Of a DNA stretch of 56,067 nucleotides, positions 8,739 through 18,256 are shown piece by piece. Each line of letters begins with the position of its first letter. Positions within the stretch are counted from its first letter, which is position 1. The position numbers were made by a program, and so were the translations under genes. Origin of the DNA: an unidentified eubacterium SCB49 (lineage in GTDB: Bacteria > Bacteroidota > Bacteroidia > Flavobacteriales > Flavobacteriaceae); contig ABCO01000012.1 in NCBI GenBank assembly GCA_000170815.1, forward strand, positions 1-56,067. Reading direction: 5' to 3'. The notes under the pieces were generated by a model, which was not told the DNA's origin, searched no databases, and saw only the letters and a list, made by a program, of their open reading frames with translations.

Positions 8739-8996
8739 GATATATGTGTATTTGTAATAAGTTAAGCTTAGATTGTTGGTTTCGTTTACTAAAACCTGTT
8801 TCTAGCTAGGTTTTTACTCTCCTCTAGCAGACATTGTCTTTACTTCATTATCTGGTTTCAATTCTAATTTTAATTTTAGCTTCACTACAAGGCAACCTAT
8901 TCTATAAAAAACCATCTTCTACTTGTAATTTCTGTAACATTTGATTTCGTTTTCGACTTCATTTTCGATTTCGATGTCGGTTTAAATTAGTAGTTT
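8739..8996. other. intergenic region, no gene recognised
   Basis: About 260 nt between the divergent YkgJ and acetyltransferase genes. It is pyrimidine-rich with a small imperfect repetition of TTTCGATTTCGA-like words at about 8943-8980. No ORF, tRNA or convincing structured RNA is seen; it presumably holds upstream promoter elements for both genes. Confidence 0.5.
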
Positions 8997-9004
8997 TACC
9001 TTTT
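8997..9004 (+). promoter_or_regulatory. candidate -7 promoter element for the amino-sugar/flippase operon
   Basis: TACCTTTT matches seven of eight positions of the Bacteroidota TAnnTTTG box and lies 20 nt upstream of the TTG start at 9025. No clear -33 TTG is seen. Confidence 0.4.
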
Positions 9005-9024
9005 ATAACCATCAATTTAAAACC

Positions 9025-10023
9025 TTGTCTAAAAGCACAAAAAAAACTTCGACCTACACTGCGCGACGCTATACCGAAGCAGATGTCAGTCTATGGAACA
9101 ATTTTGTAAACAGCGCTAAAAATGCAACATTTCTGTTTCATCGTGACTTTATGGACTATCATAGTGATCGGTTTACAGATTTTTCGGTCTTAATTTTTAA
9201 AGACGAAACCCTTTACGCAATCTTACCTGCAAACTTAAAGGATGGTAAATTGATCTCACACCAAGGTCTCACCTATGGTAGTTTTGTTTTACAAGACAGC
9301 GCCAAGTTATTATATGCGCTAGAGGCTTTTAAAGAAATGCTCCGTTTTCTTGCTTCGGAAATGATTAAAACTGTTGAAATCAGGGTAATTCCAACCTTTT
9401 ATAATGTAATGCCATCTGATGAGTTAGCTTACTTTTTACATAAAGCAAATGCAACTTTATTAAAGCGAGATGTATTAATGGTTATCGACAATGATCATAA
9501 ATTAAAATTTCAGAAAAACCGAAGAGAAGGCATCAATAAAGCCCTTCGAAACGGACTTGAGCTAAAAGTAGAAGATCATTTTGATGCTTTCTGGAACGAC
9601 GTTTTAATTCCTAATTTAAAAAACAAACACGGAATAAGCCCCGTACACTCCCTTGACGAAATTAAATTACTCGCCGCACGTTTTCCTAATAACATCAAGC
9701 AAGTAAATATTTATAAAGACGATAAAGTGGTCGCAGGAACAACGGTATTTTTAACAAAAACGACCATTCACCCGCAATATGTGTCTGGTAATGCAGACAA
9801 AAACAGCTACGGAAGTCTCGACCTTGCTTACGATTTTATAATAAACCACTTTGAAAAAGAAAAAAGATACTTTGATTTTAATATTTCTTCTGAAGAAAAT
9901 GGAAAAATATTAAACAGTGGTCTTATCTTCTGGAAAGAAAGTTGTGGTGCGCGTACATTTACAGCAGACACCTACGAAATACAAACAAACGCTTATAAAC
10001 AAATAGACATCACCATTAAATGA
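9025..10023 (+). CDS. GNAT/FemAB-like acetyltransferase, first gene of a sugar-modification cassette
   Basis: 332 aa with the two-lobed GNAT/FemAB-type architecture: [18 protein letters not shown] at the N-terminus, [17 protein letters not shown] in the middle and a C-terminal GNAT lobe ([15 protein letters not shown]). The start is TTG at 9025; the first ATG would remove the conserved N-terminal lobe. Its stop overlaps the aminotransferase start by 4 nt (ATGA). Pairing with an FdtB-like aminotransferase and a Wzx-like flippase suggests that it N-acetylates the 3-amino sugar, the role WecD or FdtC plays elsewhere. Transfer of an amino acid, as in Fem proteins, is an alternative. Confidence 0.7.
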   Translation: MSKSTKKTSTYTARRYTEADVSLWNNFVNSAKNATFLFHRDFMDYHSDRFTDFSVLIFKDETLYAILPANLKDGKLISHQGLTYGSFVLQDSAKLLYALEAFKEMLRFLASEMIKTVEIRVIPTFYNVMPSDELAYFLHKANATLLKRDVLMVIDNDHKLKFQKNRREGINKALRNGLELKVEDHFDAFWNDVLIPNLKNKHGISPVHSLDEIKLLAARFPNNIKQVNIYKDDKVVAGTTVFLTKTTIHPQYVSGNADKNSYGSLDLAYDFIINHFEKEKRYFDFNISSEENGKILNSGLIFWKESCGARTFTADTYEIQTNAYKQIDITIK

Positions 10024-11120
10024 TTCCTTTTTTAGATTTACACAAGGTTAATGCTCGTTTTGAACCTCAATTTAAAGCTTCTTTTCAGGAGTTTTTAGAT
10101 AGTGGTTATTATGTATTAGGCAATCAAGTGAGTCGTTTTGAAAACTTATTTGCAGACTTTTGTGGTACAAAATACTGTGTAGGCGTTGCCAATGGCTTAG
10201 ATGCTTTACGTTTAATATTAGAAGCCTATAAACACCTCGGAAAATTGAAAACGGGAGATGAAGTGATTGTCGCAAGCAATACCTTTATTGCAACAATAAT
10301 TGCCATAAAACAAGCTGGATTAAGCCCCGTTCTCGCAGAAGCAGAAGCAGACACTTTTAATTTTGATGTAGCGCAGTTACCCTCATATATTTCTAGTAAA
10401 ACCAAAGCAATAATGCCAGTACACCTATATGGACAACTGGCTAATATGGACGCTATAAACACATTTGCCCAAAAACACGGCTTACTTATTATTGAAGATG
10501 CGGCACAGGCACACGGTGCAGAAAATTTCAGCAACAAAAAAGCGGGGAGTTTAGGGGACGCCGCAGGGTTTAGTTTTTACCCTTCAAAAAACTTAGGCGC
10601 ACTAGGCGACGGTGGCGCTGTGACAACAAACGATGCCGAACTAGCAAAAGCAATTCGCATGTTTCGAAACTACGGAACCTCTTCAAAATATATCAATGAA
10701 GTGCTAGGTGTAAATTCTAGACTTGATGAAATTCAAGCTGCATTTTTATCTATAAAGCTAGCAGGTTTAGACACAGACAATTTAAACAGACAAAAAGTAG
10801 CGCAACGTTATTGTGCCGAAATCACAAATCCTAAAATCACGTTACCAAAATACGAGGGCACTAAAGATCACGTGTTTCATTTATTTGTTGTGCAAGTAGA
10901 GGACAGAGCTTCTTTTGTAGCACACTTAACAGAACATAAAGTGGGACATTTAATCCATTACCCGATTGCCCCACACCAACAAAAAGCATTGCCCGAGTTT
11001 AAAGATTTAAGTTTCCCGATTGCCGAGAAACTACACAATACAGTAGTGAGTATCCCTATAAGCCCTGTAATGACAGAAAAGCAAGTAAGTGAAGTAATCG
11101 CCGTAATAAACCGCTACTAG
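10020..11120 (+). CDS. DegT/DnrJ/EryC1 PLP aminotransferase, FdtB/QdtB-like
   Basis: 366 aa, the normal length for dTDP-sugar aminotransferases. Lys190 in [15 protein letters not shown] is the PLP lysine and Asp160 in [11 protein letters not shown] contacts the pyridine nitrogen. [12 protein letters not shown] and IMPVHLYGQ are typical of the FdtB/QdtB group, which makes dTDP-3-amino-3,6-dideoxyhexoses from the 3-keto sugar. No dTDP-sugar synthase (RmlA/B) or ketoisomerase (FdtA/QdtA) lies in the window, so these steps must be encoded elsewhere. It overlaps both neighbours (4 nt upstream, 1 nt downstream), so it is tightly coupled. Confidence 0.85.
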   Translation: MIPFLDLHKVNARFEPQFKASFQEFLDSGYYVLGNQVSRFENLFADFCGTKYCVGVANGLDALRLILEAYKHLGKLKTGDEVIVASNTFIATIIAIKQAGLSPVLAEAEADTFNFDVAQLPSYISSKTKAIMPVHLYGQLANMDAINTFAQKHGLLIIEDAAQAHGAENFSNKKAGSLGDAAGFSFYPSKNLGALGDGGAVTTNDAELAKAIRMFRNYGTSSKYINEVLGVNSRLDEIQAAFLSIKLAGLDTDNLNRQKVAQRYCAEITNPKITLPKYEGTKDHVFHLFVVQVEDRASFVAHLTEHKVGHLIHYPIAPHQQKALPEFKDLSFPIAEKLHNTVVSIPISPVMTEKQVSEVIAVINRY

Positions 11121-12409
11121 TGAAAATTCCAAATTTCTTAAAAACCAATTTACTGCTGAAAATCACTTCGGTGAATGCGCCTATTATAATAGTGAGACAA
11201 ATACTCTCTTTATTTATTAGAAGAATAGTAGCAGAAAATTTTGGAGAAGTAGGGATAGATATTATTGGTCAAGTACGAAGTATTCAACAAGGAATTTTGT
11301 CACTAACATCTTTCGGTTTTTTTAACGGAATGGTAAAGTATGTTGCCGAATATAAAGAAGATCAAGATAAATTAAACGATTTATTTTCTACCGCTTTTGT
11401 ATTCTGGTCTATCAGCTCATTAGTCATTGGAATTTTATTGGCTGTTTTTTCCACACCATTAAGTCAGTATTTTTTTGAATCTACCGCATACTCAAGTGTT
11501 CTTGTTGTTACAGGTATTGTTGCTCCTGCTATAGGTTTACAACGTATTTACAATGGTGTCATTAATGGCCTTACAGAATATAAACGTTATGCAAAAGTAG
11601 ACTTAAGCAGTTATCTTATTTCTGCAGCATTATTATTATATTTTGCTTGGAATAACCAGTTCACTTACGCCCTCTATTCTATAATTATTACGCCAGCCAT
11701 TCAACTGGTGATTTTGTTATATGTGTTTTTTAAAACCTTTAAAAAATACATTAATTACAAAAAAATATCTTTTAAAATTCCTTTCGGTAATGTGCTTTTA
11801 GCATTTACCTTAATCTCGTTTTTTTCAACTGTAGTATTAAGTTTTGTTGAAATAGAAATAAGGAATATGGTACGAACTAACATCTCACAAGAAGACTCTG
11901 GACTTTGGTCTGGGATGCTTGATCTTTCCAAAAACTATATGGCATTTTCATCACTTCTATTCACTATGTATGTGATACCTAAATTTGCTACCATCAAAAA
12001 ACGTTCTTTATTTTTTAAAGAAGTAAAACATATTTACATATCACTACTTCCTCTCTTTGCGGTAGGAATGTTAGCTATTTATTTTTTACGTCACTTTATA
12101 ATTGATCTAATATTCCCTGGTTTTGATGCTATGGCTCCGCTATTTAAATGGCAATTGATGGGTGATTTTATTCGTCTCGCATCAATTATCCTTGCCACTC
12201 AATTTTTAGCAAAGAAAATGGTTCGTAATTTCATTTTCTCTGAAGTAATATCACTTGGTTTATTTTTTGGACTTTCGTTTTATCTTGTTCCCATTTATGG
12301 TGTGGAAGGTGTTGTAATGGCTCACTTTTACAGATGCTTAATATACTTACCCTTAGTCGCATTTTTGGTGTGGAGAGGTTTTAAAAAGAAACCTGAAATG
12401 ATAGACTAA
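11120..12409 (+). CDS. Wzx/WzxE-like O-antigen translocase (MOP flippase)
   Basis: 429-aa polytopic protein with about twelve predicted helices. The N-terminus (LLLKITSVNAPIIIVRQILS) and early GFFNGMVKYVAEYK motif match WzxE-type O-antigen translocases of the MOP superfamily, which flip undecaprenyl-linked oligosaccharide across the inner membrane. The start is GTG at 11120, sharing its G with the TAG stop of the aminotransferase. It is the only Wzx-type flippase in the window. It lies outside, and opposite in strand to, the main capsule operon. Confidence 0.85.
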   Translation: MKIPNFLKTNLLLKITSVNAPIIIVRQILSLFIRRIVAENFGEVGIDIIGQVRSIQQGILSLTSFGFFNGMVKYVAEYKEDQDKLNDLFSTAFVFWSISSLVIGILLAVFSTPLSQYFFESTAYSSVLVVTGIVAPAIGLQRIYNGVINGLTEYKRYAKVDLSSYLISAALLLYFAWNNQFTYALYSIIITPAIQLVILLYVFFKTFKKYINYKKISFKIPFGNVLLAFTLISFFSTVVLSFVEIEIRNMVRTNISQEDSGLWSGMLDLSKNYMAFSSLLFTMYVIPKFATIKKRSLFFKEVKHIYISLLPLFAVGMLAIYFLRHFIIDLIFPGFDAMAPLFKWQLMGDFIRLASIILATQFLAKKMVRNFIFSEVISLGLFFGLSFYLVPIYGVEGVVMAHFYRCLIYLPLVAFLVWRGFKKKPEMID

Positions 12410-12448
12410 TAACTGTTTGTTTATTTCACTTTCAAAAAAACAAAATAT

Positions 12449-12470
12449 CAGTCTGAGCGCAGTCGAAGAC
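12449..12470 (+). repeat. solitary L-type repeat arm
   Basis: A single perfect L arm (CAGTCTGAGCGCAGTCGAAG, then AC and AATGGA) without an R partner. It lies between the convergent flippase and pssA genes, in the same orientation and with the same AATGGA flank as in repeat fields A and B. Confidence 0.9.
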
Positions 12471-12489
12471 AATGGAAATACTTTTTGTA

Positions 12490-13227
12490 CTACGCTCTCC
12501 AGAATAGAGATAGCAAAATATAAATAATAATAATTGCTGGGATAGCAAGAAAATGAAAGAAAAACAAAGCTGCTACACTAAGTAATAAAAACAGATAACG
12601 GATACTATTGCTTTTAAAATCCCAGGTCTTAAACTTTAAAGCAAATAAAGGGATCTCTGCATTTAATAAAATACTACTTAACACAGTAAGTGCTATCAAC
12701 ACCCATTTATTTAATATAAGATTGCTTACCAAATCGGTTTGCTGAAAAGCTAAAATTAGTGGCAAACTTAAAATCAACAAGGTATTTGCCGGTGTAGGTA
12801 GCCCTATAAAACTAGTGGTCTGTCTTGTATCTACATTAAATTTAGCTAGTCTATACGCAGAGGCAACCACAATTAATAAACCTATAAATGGCAAATATTG
12901 ATTAAAACCTTCGTTCCAGTTATTTCCTGAAAACATTTCTGTAATGTTTAAGTAATGCCCCGTACTTGCTTGACTGATTAACTGTACCATCACAAATCCG
13001 GGCACAACGCCACTTGTTATCATATCTGCAAGAGAATCTAACTCTAATCCTACTTTAGTTGATGCATTTAACAAACGAGCTGCTAAGCCGTCAAAAAAGT
13101 CAAAAAATATCCCTAAAAATGCAAAAAAAGAAGCGATTACTAAATCACCCGACAAAACAAACATCACAGCAACACAGCCGCATAGTAAATTTAAAGAAGT
13201 AATGATATTTGGTATTTGTTTAATCAT
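12490..13227 (-). CDS. pssA: CDP-diacylglycerol-serine O-phosphatidyltransferase
   Basis: 245 aa with about eight hydrophobic segments. The CDP-alcohol phosphotransferase signature DGxxARx8GxxxDxxxD is complete: Asp46, Gly47, Ala50, Arg51, Gly60, Asp64 and Asp68. SLADMITSGVVPG is typical of type II PssA, which makes phosphatidylserine on the way to phosphatidylethanolamine. It is monocistronic on the minus strand. The 150 nt upstream show no clear promoter match. Confidence 0.9.
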   Translation of the reverse strand: MIKQIPNIITSLNLLCGCVAVMFVLSGDLVIASFFAFLGIFFDFFDGLAARLLNASTKVGLELDSLADMITSGVVPGFVMVQLISQASTGHYLNITEMFSGNNWNEGFNQYLPFIGLLIVVASAYRLAKFNVDTRQTTSFIGLPTPANTLLILSLPLILAFQQTDLVSNLILNKWVLIALTVLSSILLNAEIPLFALKFKTWDFKSNSIRYLFLLLSVAALFFFHFLAIPAIIIIYILLSLFWRA

Positions 13228-13389
13228 AAGTATTTTAATTTATTCAAATTCTTCAAGTTTTAAAATTTCCGAAGACAATTTATAATCCTGAAAATGCAAA
13301 ATATTTTGTAAAAATAGGAAAGTATTTTCGTCTAAGATACCTATCGTACAATATGTGATTAAAATTATAGTTTAGTATTGTATAAAATA

Positions 13390-14484
13390 ATGAGATATTT
13401 GTCCAAAAATAGCGGGTTGAAACAACTTATACTTCTTTTTCTTATTGCAGGTTTTACTATGCAAGCACAAACAGTTCGTAAATATTCTAATGAATTTTTA
13501 AACATTGGAGTAGATGCGCGCGCCTTTGGTATGTCTAACGCAATGACTGCCAATACTGGCGATGTAAATTCTGGCTATTGGAATCCTGCGGGCTTAACCA
13601 AACTAGAAGACAAACAACTTTCTTTAATGCACGCTTCTTATTTTGCAAACATTGCAAATTATGATTATGCTGCTTTTGCAATGCCGATAGATAAAGAGAG
13701 CGCCGTTGCATTTTCAATAATTAGATTTGGTGTGGATGACATTTTAAACACCACTCAACTTATAGATGATCAAGGTCAAATAAATTACGATCGAATTAGT
13801 CTTTTTTCTACAGCAGATTATGCAGGTACTTTTAGTTATGCGAGACGATTACCGCTTGACGGCTTTAGTTTTGGGGTAAACGCAAAGGTCGTGAGACGTA
13901 TTATTGGTGATTTTGCAAATTCTTGGGGGTTTGGGCTAGATGCTGGACTACAGTTTGAAAGTAAAAACAACTGGCAGTTTGGGCTTATGGCACGAGATAT
14001 CACCACAACGGTTAACGCCTGGTCTATTGACGAAGAAAAATTTGCTGACATACAAGGCGCTGTAGAGGGCCAAAACCAAGAGCTACCAGAAACTACAGAA
14101 ATCACCATCCCTAAGCTACAACTTGGTATCGCAAAAAAATATACATACGATCATGATTTTACCTTATTAGCCGAAGTAGATTTAAATTTTAGATTTGCTG
14201 AAACTAACGATTTTATTAGTTCGTCTAGTGTCAGTATGACGCCTGCTTTAGGCTTAGAGTTTGGCTATATAGAAATGATTTATGTACGCACAGGACTCGG
14301 TAATGTTCAGACTACACTTAATCTAGACGGATCAGAATCTACTAGTGTACAACCTAATCTTGGAGTAGGTTTTAAATACAAAGGTATTGCTGTAGATTAC
14401 GCTCTAACAGATATTGGCGACTCTAGCGCAGCATTATATTCTAATGTCTTTTCTGTAACTTTAGATTGGAGTATATTTCGTTAA
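13390..14484 (+). CDS. PorV/PorQ-family outer-membrane beta-barrel protein
   Basis: 364 aa from the ATG at 13390; an upstream TTG at 13378 would add four residues. It has a signal peptide (LLFLIAGFTMQAQ) followed by FLNIGVDARAFGMSNA and GDVNSGYWNPAGL, the typical start of PorV/PorQ (UPF0164/FadL-like) barrels. Alternating aromatic beta-strand patterns run to the final strand ending in Phe-Arg. PorV-type proteins act in type IX secretion as shuttles for C-terminal-signal cargo. Here it lies outside any T9SS operon, so it is probably a PorV-like paralogue of unknown cargo. Confidence 0.8.
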   Translation: MRYLSKNSGLKQLILLFLIAGFTMQAQTVRKYSNEFLNIGVDARAFGMSNAMTANTGDVNSGYWNPAGLTKLEDKQLSLMHASYFANIANYDYAAFAMPIDKESAVAFSIIRFGVDDILNTTQLIDDQGQINYDRISLFSTADYAGTFSYARRLPLDGFSFGVNAKVVRRIIGDFANSWGFGLDAGLQFESKNNWQFGLMARDITTTVNAWSIDEEKFADIQGAVEGQNQELPETTEITIPKLQLGIAKKYTYDHDFTLLAEVDLNFRFAETNDFISSSSVSMTPALGLEFGYIEMIYVRTGLGNVQTTLNLDGSESTSVQPNLGVGFKYKGIAVDYALTDIGDSSAALYSNVFSVTLDWSIFR

Positions 14485-14589
14485 GCCTCTTTAGTCTTTA
14501 TTAAAAGCCTTTTTTCTTACTTCGGAAATGTTCATTTGTAACATCTCGTTTTTATACCATAAACCATTGGCTACATTTTAGCTTAGGCT

Positions 14590-14597
14590 TACATTTG
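14590..14597 (+). promoter_or_regulatory. -7 promoter element for the Lnb-type gene
   Basis: TACATTTG is an exact TAnnTTTG match. A TTG (in CCATTGGC) lies 20 nt upstream, a good -33 spacing. The TTG start codon is 24 nt downstream. Confidence 0.7.
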
Positions 14598-14621
14598 TAA
14601 TTATCTAAAAACAACCCCGCC

Positions 14622-15794
14622 TTGCGTACTTTACTCTATACTACACTATTACTCCTTAGCATTTTTACAGCACAAGGGCAATCATATCCGCTATCTGAAG
14701 CTACAAAAGTTAGCATTCTGACCATGGGACCTGGTTCAGATTTGGCTGAAAAATTTGGTCATAGTGCCTTTAGAATTAAAGACACTGAAAATAATATTGA
14801 CATCGTGTATAATTATGGTGTTTATGATTTTGAAGCGCCTAATTTTATCTTAAATTTTGCACAAGGAAAACTACTCTATCTATTAGACACAGGACATTAT
14901 CAGGCTTATAAAAGACATTATGCTGCCCACGGAAGATGGATGAAAGAGCAGGTATTAGACCTTAATCCTGAAGAAGTACAAACCGTTGTTGCTTATTTAC
15001 AAAACAATGCTAGGCCAGAAAATCGCGCTTATTTATATGATTTCTTTTTTGATAATTGTGCCACTAAAATAAGAGATGTGTTAAAAATCTCATTAGGCGA
15101 CGAGCTTCATTATGAAGACACTTACGCACCGCAACCCTACACATTTAGGCAACTCATTCAGCAACGCCTTAATGCTAACTCTTGGGGAAGTCTAGGTATT
15201 GACATTGCACTAGGAAGCGTGATAGACAAAACGGCAAGCCCAGAGCAACATCAATTTTTACCAGATTATGTGTACGAAGCAGCAAAAGTAGCGAGCACAA
15301 GACACGTAGGAAAAACAACTCCCTTAGTGCTTCAGGAAAACGACTTGCTACCTGAAAGAAAAAACAGTACAAGTTTCCATTATTTATGGAGTCCTTTGGT
15401 TGTATTTAGCTTGATAGGATTTTTTATTATTTACATCACAGTTAAAGACAATAAAAAACAAAAGAGAAGCAGATATCTAGACACGATCCTATTTACTATT
15501 ACAGGAATTACTGGGGTTATTTTGCTATTATTATGGACAGCAACAGATCATACCGCAACGGCTAATAATTATAATATGTTATGGGCTATGCCATTTAATC
15601 TCGTTATGGCATTTGTACTTACAAAGAAAACGCCTCCAAAATGGGCTAGTCGTTATGTATTCTTATTATTAGTGCTTTTCTGTTTATTGTGTTTGCATTG
15701 GATAACAGGCGTGCAAGTTTTTGCTGCTGCACTTATTCCTTTATTTATTGCTCTCGTGATACGTTACGTATATGTATGGCGATTTTTGAAATAA
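14622..15794 (+). CDS. DUF4105 / Lnb-type lipoprotein N-acyltransferase domain protein
   Basis: 390 aa. It has a signal peptide (LLYTTLLLLSIFTAQGQ), a periplasmic DUF4105 domain (about 30-230) with the conserved KFGHSAFRI His47 and FFDNCATKIRD Cys146 that form the presumed permuted NlpC/P60-like Cys-His centre, and four or five C-terminal helices. DUF4105 is now linked to Lnb, a Bacteroidota lipoprotein N-acyltransferase, so triacylation of outer-membrane lipoproteins is a reasonable role. The start is TTG, supported by the signal peptide and the promoter upstream. It ends only 8 nt from the convergent capsule operon end. Confidence 0.75.
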   Translation: MRTLLYTTLLLLSIFTAQGQSYPLSEATKVSILTMGPGSDLAEKFGHSAFRIKDTENNIDIVYNYGVYDFEAPNFILNFAQGKLLYLLDTGHYQAYKRHYAAHGRWMKEQVLDLNPEEVQTVVAYLQNNARPENRAYLYDFFFDNCATKIRDVLKISLGDELHYEDTYAPQPYTFRQLIQQRLNANSWGSLGIDIALGSVIDKTASPEQHQFLPDYVYEAAKVASTRHVGKTTPLVLQENDLLPERKNSTSFHYLWSPLVVFSLIGFFIIYITVKDNKKQKRSRYLDTILFTITGITGVILLLLWTATDHTATANNYNMLWAMPFNLVMAFVLTKKTPPKWASRYVFLLLVLFCLLCLHWITGVQVFAAALIPLFIALVIRYVYVWRFLK

Positions 15795-15802
15795 GCATTT
15801 AA

Positions 15803-17200
15803 TTACTGCCCTCTATAGAAAATAATTGTACTTAGCGTTTTTAGGATAATTTGTACATCAAGAAAAAAACTTCGGTGCTTAATATAGTAAAGGTCAAACT
15901 GAAGTTTCTCTAATGAATCTGCATCTGTTGTACCATAACTTGCATTTACTTGAGCCCAACCAGTAACACCTGGTTTTATAAAATGGCGCATTTCATAATA
16001 AGGTATTTTTGCTCCAAGTTCTTCAACAAAAATTGGGCGTTCTGGACGAGGGCCTATAAGACTCATATCTCCTTTAATTATATTTAAAAACTGAGGTATT
16101 TCATCTATACGAGAATTTCTTAAAAAACGGCCAAATGTTGTCACTCTTGCATCTCTTTTTTGAGCATATTGAGCCCCTTCTTTTTCTGCATCTACAACCA
16201 TCGTTCTTAGCTTATATATCTTAAAAGGGATTCCGTTTTTACCAACTCTTTCTTGCGTATATAAAAAAGGGCCTCTATTCCCGATTAAATTCCCGATTAG
16301 TACCAAAGGTAATAATGCGAGTGATAAAGTTAATCCTGCTATAGAAATAATTATATCTAAAACTCTCTGAAAAAAAAGATAGAGCTTATTATGATTACTA
16401 CGACTAAAAGGAAAAAACTTATAAAAATCTTGATTAATCTCTTGTACTGGCACTTGTTTATTTAACTCTTCATAAACTTGACTATATTCTTTAATAGAAA
16501 TACCAGCTTCTACCATTTTTATTAATTGACTATATAAAGGTCTTGAAAGTCCGAAGTTTTTAGAGGATGCCACAACAACCTCAGAGATAGAATGTTCTAT
16601 TACAAGATCTAAAAGTTTCGTATCATCAAATTCTAAAAAAGAAGTATAATACTTTTGATCATAACTTTTTTCGCCAGATTGCACAAAACCAACCACCTTA
16701 TAATTAGGATCTAGGATTTCTAAAGAATTTACAATAGTATTAATCTCTGAACCGTCTGCAACTAAAAGAATACGCTTATTAAATCGGGCAGCAGACACGA
16801 ATGTTATATAAAAATAGCGCCAAGCAATTAGCGGTAAGTTAATCGCTAAATAAAAAAATAAAATTTGTATCCGATTTTCTGGAAGTACTGGTGTAAAAAA
16901 CGGAGTTAACAGATAAAAAAACACTGTTACAGATGTCGTTAAAACAATATTTTGGACTGTAACTTCAAATTTCCCTGCTTTTTGCAAATTATATAACTCA
17001 AAAATAGTTGCAAATACAGTAAGGTATATCGCTAATACAATAGACCAAACCCAATGAAAAGAATTAATTTTAAAATAATCAAAATTAAAAGCTTCACCTA
17101 CAAAATGTAGCATACAAAGTACCACAACGACATCAAATAATCGTAGCAATATTTTCCTTTCGGAAATATCAAAATGGATGCTTTTTTTTTGGGGAGACAT
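15803..17200 (-). CDS. polyprenyl-phosphate hexose-1-phosphate transferase (WcaJ-type)
   Basis: 465 aa with the layout of WcaJ/PglC-large enzymes: four N-terminal helices (about 15-130), a CoA-binding-like Rossmann region (about 140-260) and a C-terminal bacterial sugar transferase domain (about 270-465). The catalytic-domain motifs are KIYKLRTM, RNSRIDEIPQFLNI, GDMSLIGPRPERP and KPGVTGWAQV. It loads a sugar phosphate, often glucose or galactose, on undecaprenyl phosphate and so starts repeat-unit synthesis. It is the last gene of the 35-kb operon, 34 nt after the preceding glycosyltransferase. Confidence 0.9.
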   Translation of the reverse strand: MSPQKKSIHFDISERKILLRLFDVVVVLCMLHFVGEAFNFDYFKINSFHWVWSIVLAIYLTVFATIFELYNLQKAGKFEVTVQNIVLTTSVTVFFYLLTPFFTPVLPENRIQILFFYLAINLPLIAWRYFYITFVSAARFNKRILLVADGSEINTIVNSLEILDPNYKVVGFVQSGEKSYDQKYYTSFLEFDDTKLLDLVIEHSISEVVVASSKNFGLSRPLYSQLIKMVEAGISIKEYSQVYEELNKQVPVQEINQDFYKFFPFSRSNHNKLYLFFQRVLDIIISIAGLTLSLALLPLVLIGNLIGNRGPFLYTQERVGKNGIPFKIYKLRTMVVDAEKEGAQYAQKRDARVTTFGRFLRNSRIDEIPQFLNIIKGDMSLIGPRPERPIFVEELGAKIPYYEMRHFIKPGVTGWAQVNASYGTTDADSLEKLQFDLYYIKHRSFFLDVQIILKTLSTIIFYRGQ

Positions 17201-17234
17201 AAAAACAAGTTAATTCATCGTAAAAATAGGTTTT

Positions 17235-18254
17235 TTATAGATTAAAATCCAATACTTTGAGCCAAGACTCTTTAATCTTGTTCCAATTAAACGTTTCAGC
17301 AACTTTACGTGCATTATCTGATATCTGAGAACACTTACTATTATTACTGATTAGATATTCAATTTTATTTACAAATTCTTCACTGTCATTTGGCAAAACC
17401 AGTATACCATTAGTCATATCTTTTATTAAAAAAGGGAGCCCTCCAACATTAGTTGAGATTACTGGCAAACCTAATGCCATGGCTTCGATGACACTAACCG
17501 GAGTATTGTCAAAATTCGTGGTATTAATAAAAATGTCATGCTGTTCAGAAAGTGTAATCCATTCCTTTTTTGATAATTTACCTGTGAAAGTTACTGGTAA
17601 ATTATGTTTTAAAGTATAGTTTTTACATATCTCTAAGCTCCCATCTTTCTCTGGCCCCACCATTGTTAATGTGACATTTATTTTTTTTTTCATTAAAACC
17701 TCCACTATATGCAAAGCTAGTAAAGGATTATAAATATTTGAAAATGACCTAACCCAAAGTAATTTTGCAGAAACCACCTTTCGGTTTAAATAGCGGTAAT
17801 TTTTAAGCTCTATTGTATTGGGTATATATTTTAAATTATCATACCCTTTATTTTTAAAAAAATTAAACAAGTAACTTGAAGGTGCAATATTTACAAATGC
17901 ATTTTTAAAAAGTTGATTGCACATGCTCTTGCTCTTTACCCAACGCGCTGGCAAATCACCCCCTCTTAAGATAGGTATGTACGGTATTTTTAATGTTTTA
18001 CACACAAAAGCTATAATGACTGCATAATAGAAGTTTTGAGTACTATATGTATCTATTAAAACACAATCAATAGATTTTCTCAAACGTAAAGTTGTATAAA
18101 CCATATCATTCAACCTTACTATTTTGTTGGTTTTAGAAGATGCTGTATAAACTTGATGACCTTCTTGTTCTAAAAAAACGCCTAATGTCTCAATTGAACT
18201 TACCGTATTGCCTTTTTCTGAAAGTTTATTCCCTATGTATAAGATTTTCTTCAT
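17235..18254 (-). CDS. GT4 glycosyltransferase
   Basis: 339 aa, GT-B fold. The C-terminal lobe carries NTPVSVIEAMALGLPVIS, the retaining GT4 EX7E motif, followed by NVGGLP. The N-terminus KKILYIGNKLSEKG is the usual nucleotide-sugar GT4 start. The ATG at 18254 is preferred; a TTG at 18260 would overlap the preceding stop by 4 nt. Donor and acceptor are unknown. The position near the operon end, next to the initiating transferase, allows a role early in repeat-unit assembly, but this is only inference. Confidence 0.8.
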   Translation of the reverse strand: MKKILYIGNKLSEKGNTVSSIETLGVFLEQEGHQVYTASSKTNKIVRLNDMVYTTLRLRKSIDCVLIDTYSTQNFYYAVIIAFVCKTLKIPYIPILRGGDLPARWVKSKSMCNQLFKNAFVNIAPSSYLFNFFKNKGYDNLKYIPNTIELKNYRYLNRKVVSAKLLWVRSFSNIYNPLLALHIVEVLMKKKINVTLTMVGPEKDGSLEICKNYTLKHNLPVTFTGKLSKKEWITLSEQHDIFINTTNFDNTPVSVIEAMALGLPVISTNVGGLPFLIKDMTNGILVLPNDSEEFVNKIEYLISNNSKCSQISDNARKVAETFNWNKIKESWLKVLDFNL

Positions 18255-18256
18255 GC

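Noticed and set aside
15795..15802. Expected terminator between the Lnb-type gene and the convergent capsule operon
   Set aside because: Only 8 nt separate the two stop codons and no hairpin was found. Transcripts may end inside the opposite gene, but the sequence does not show where.
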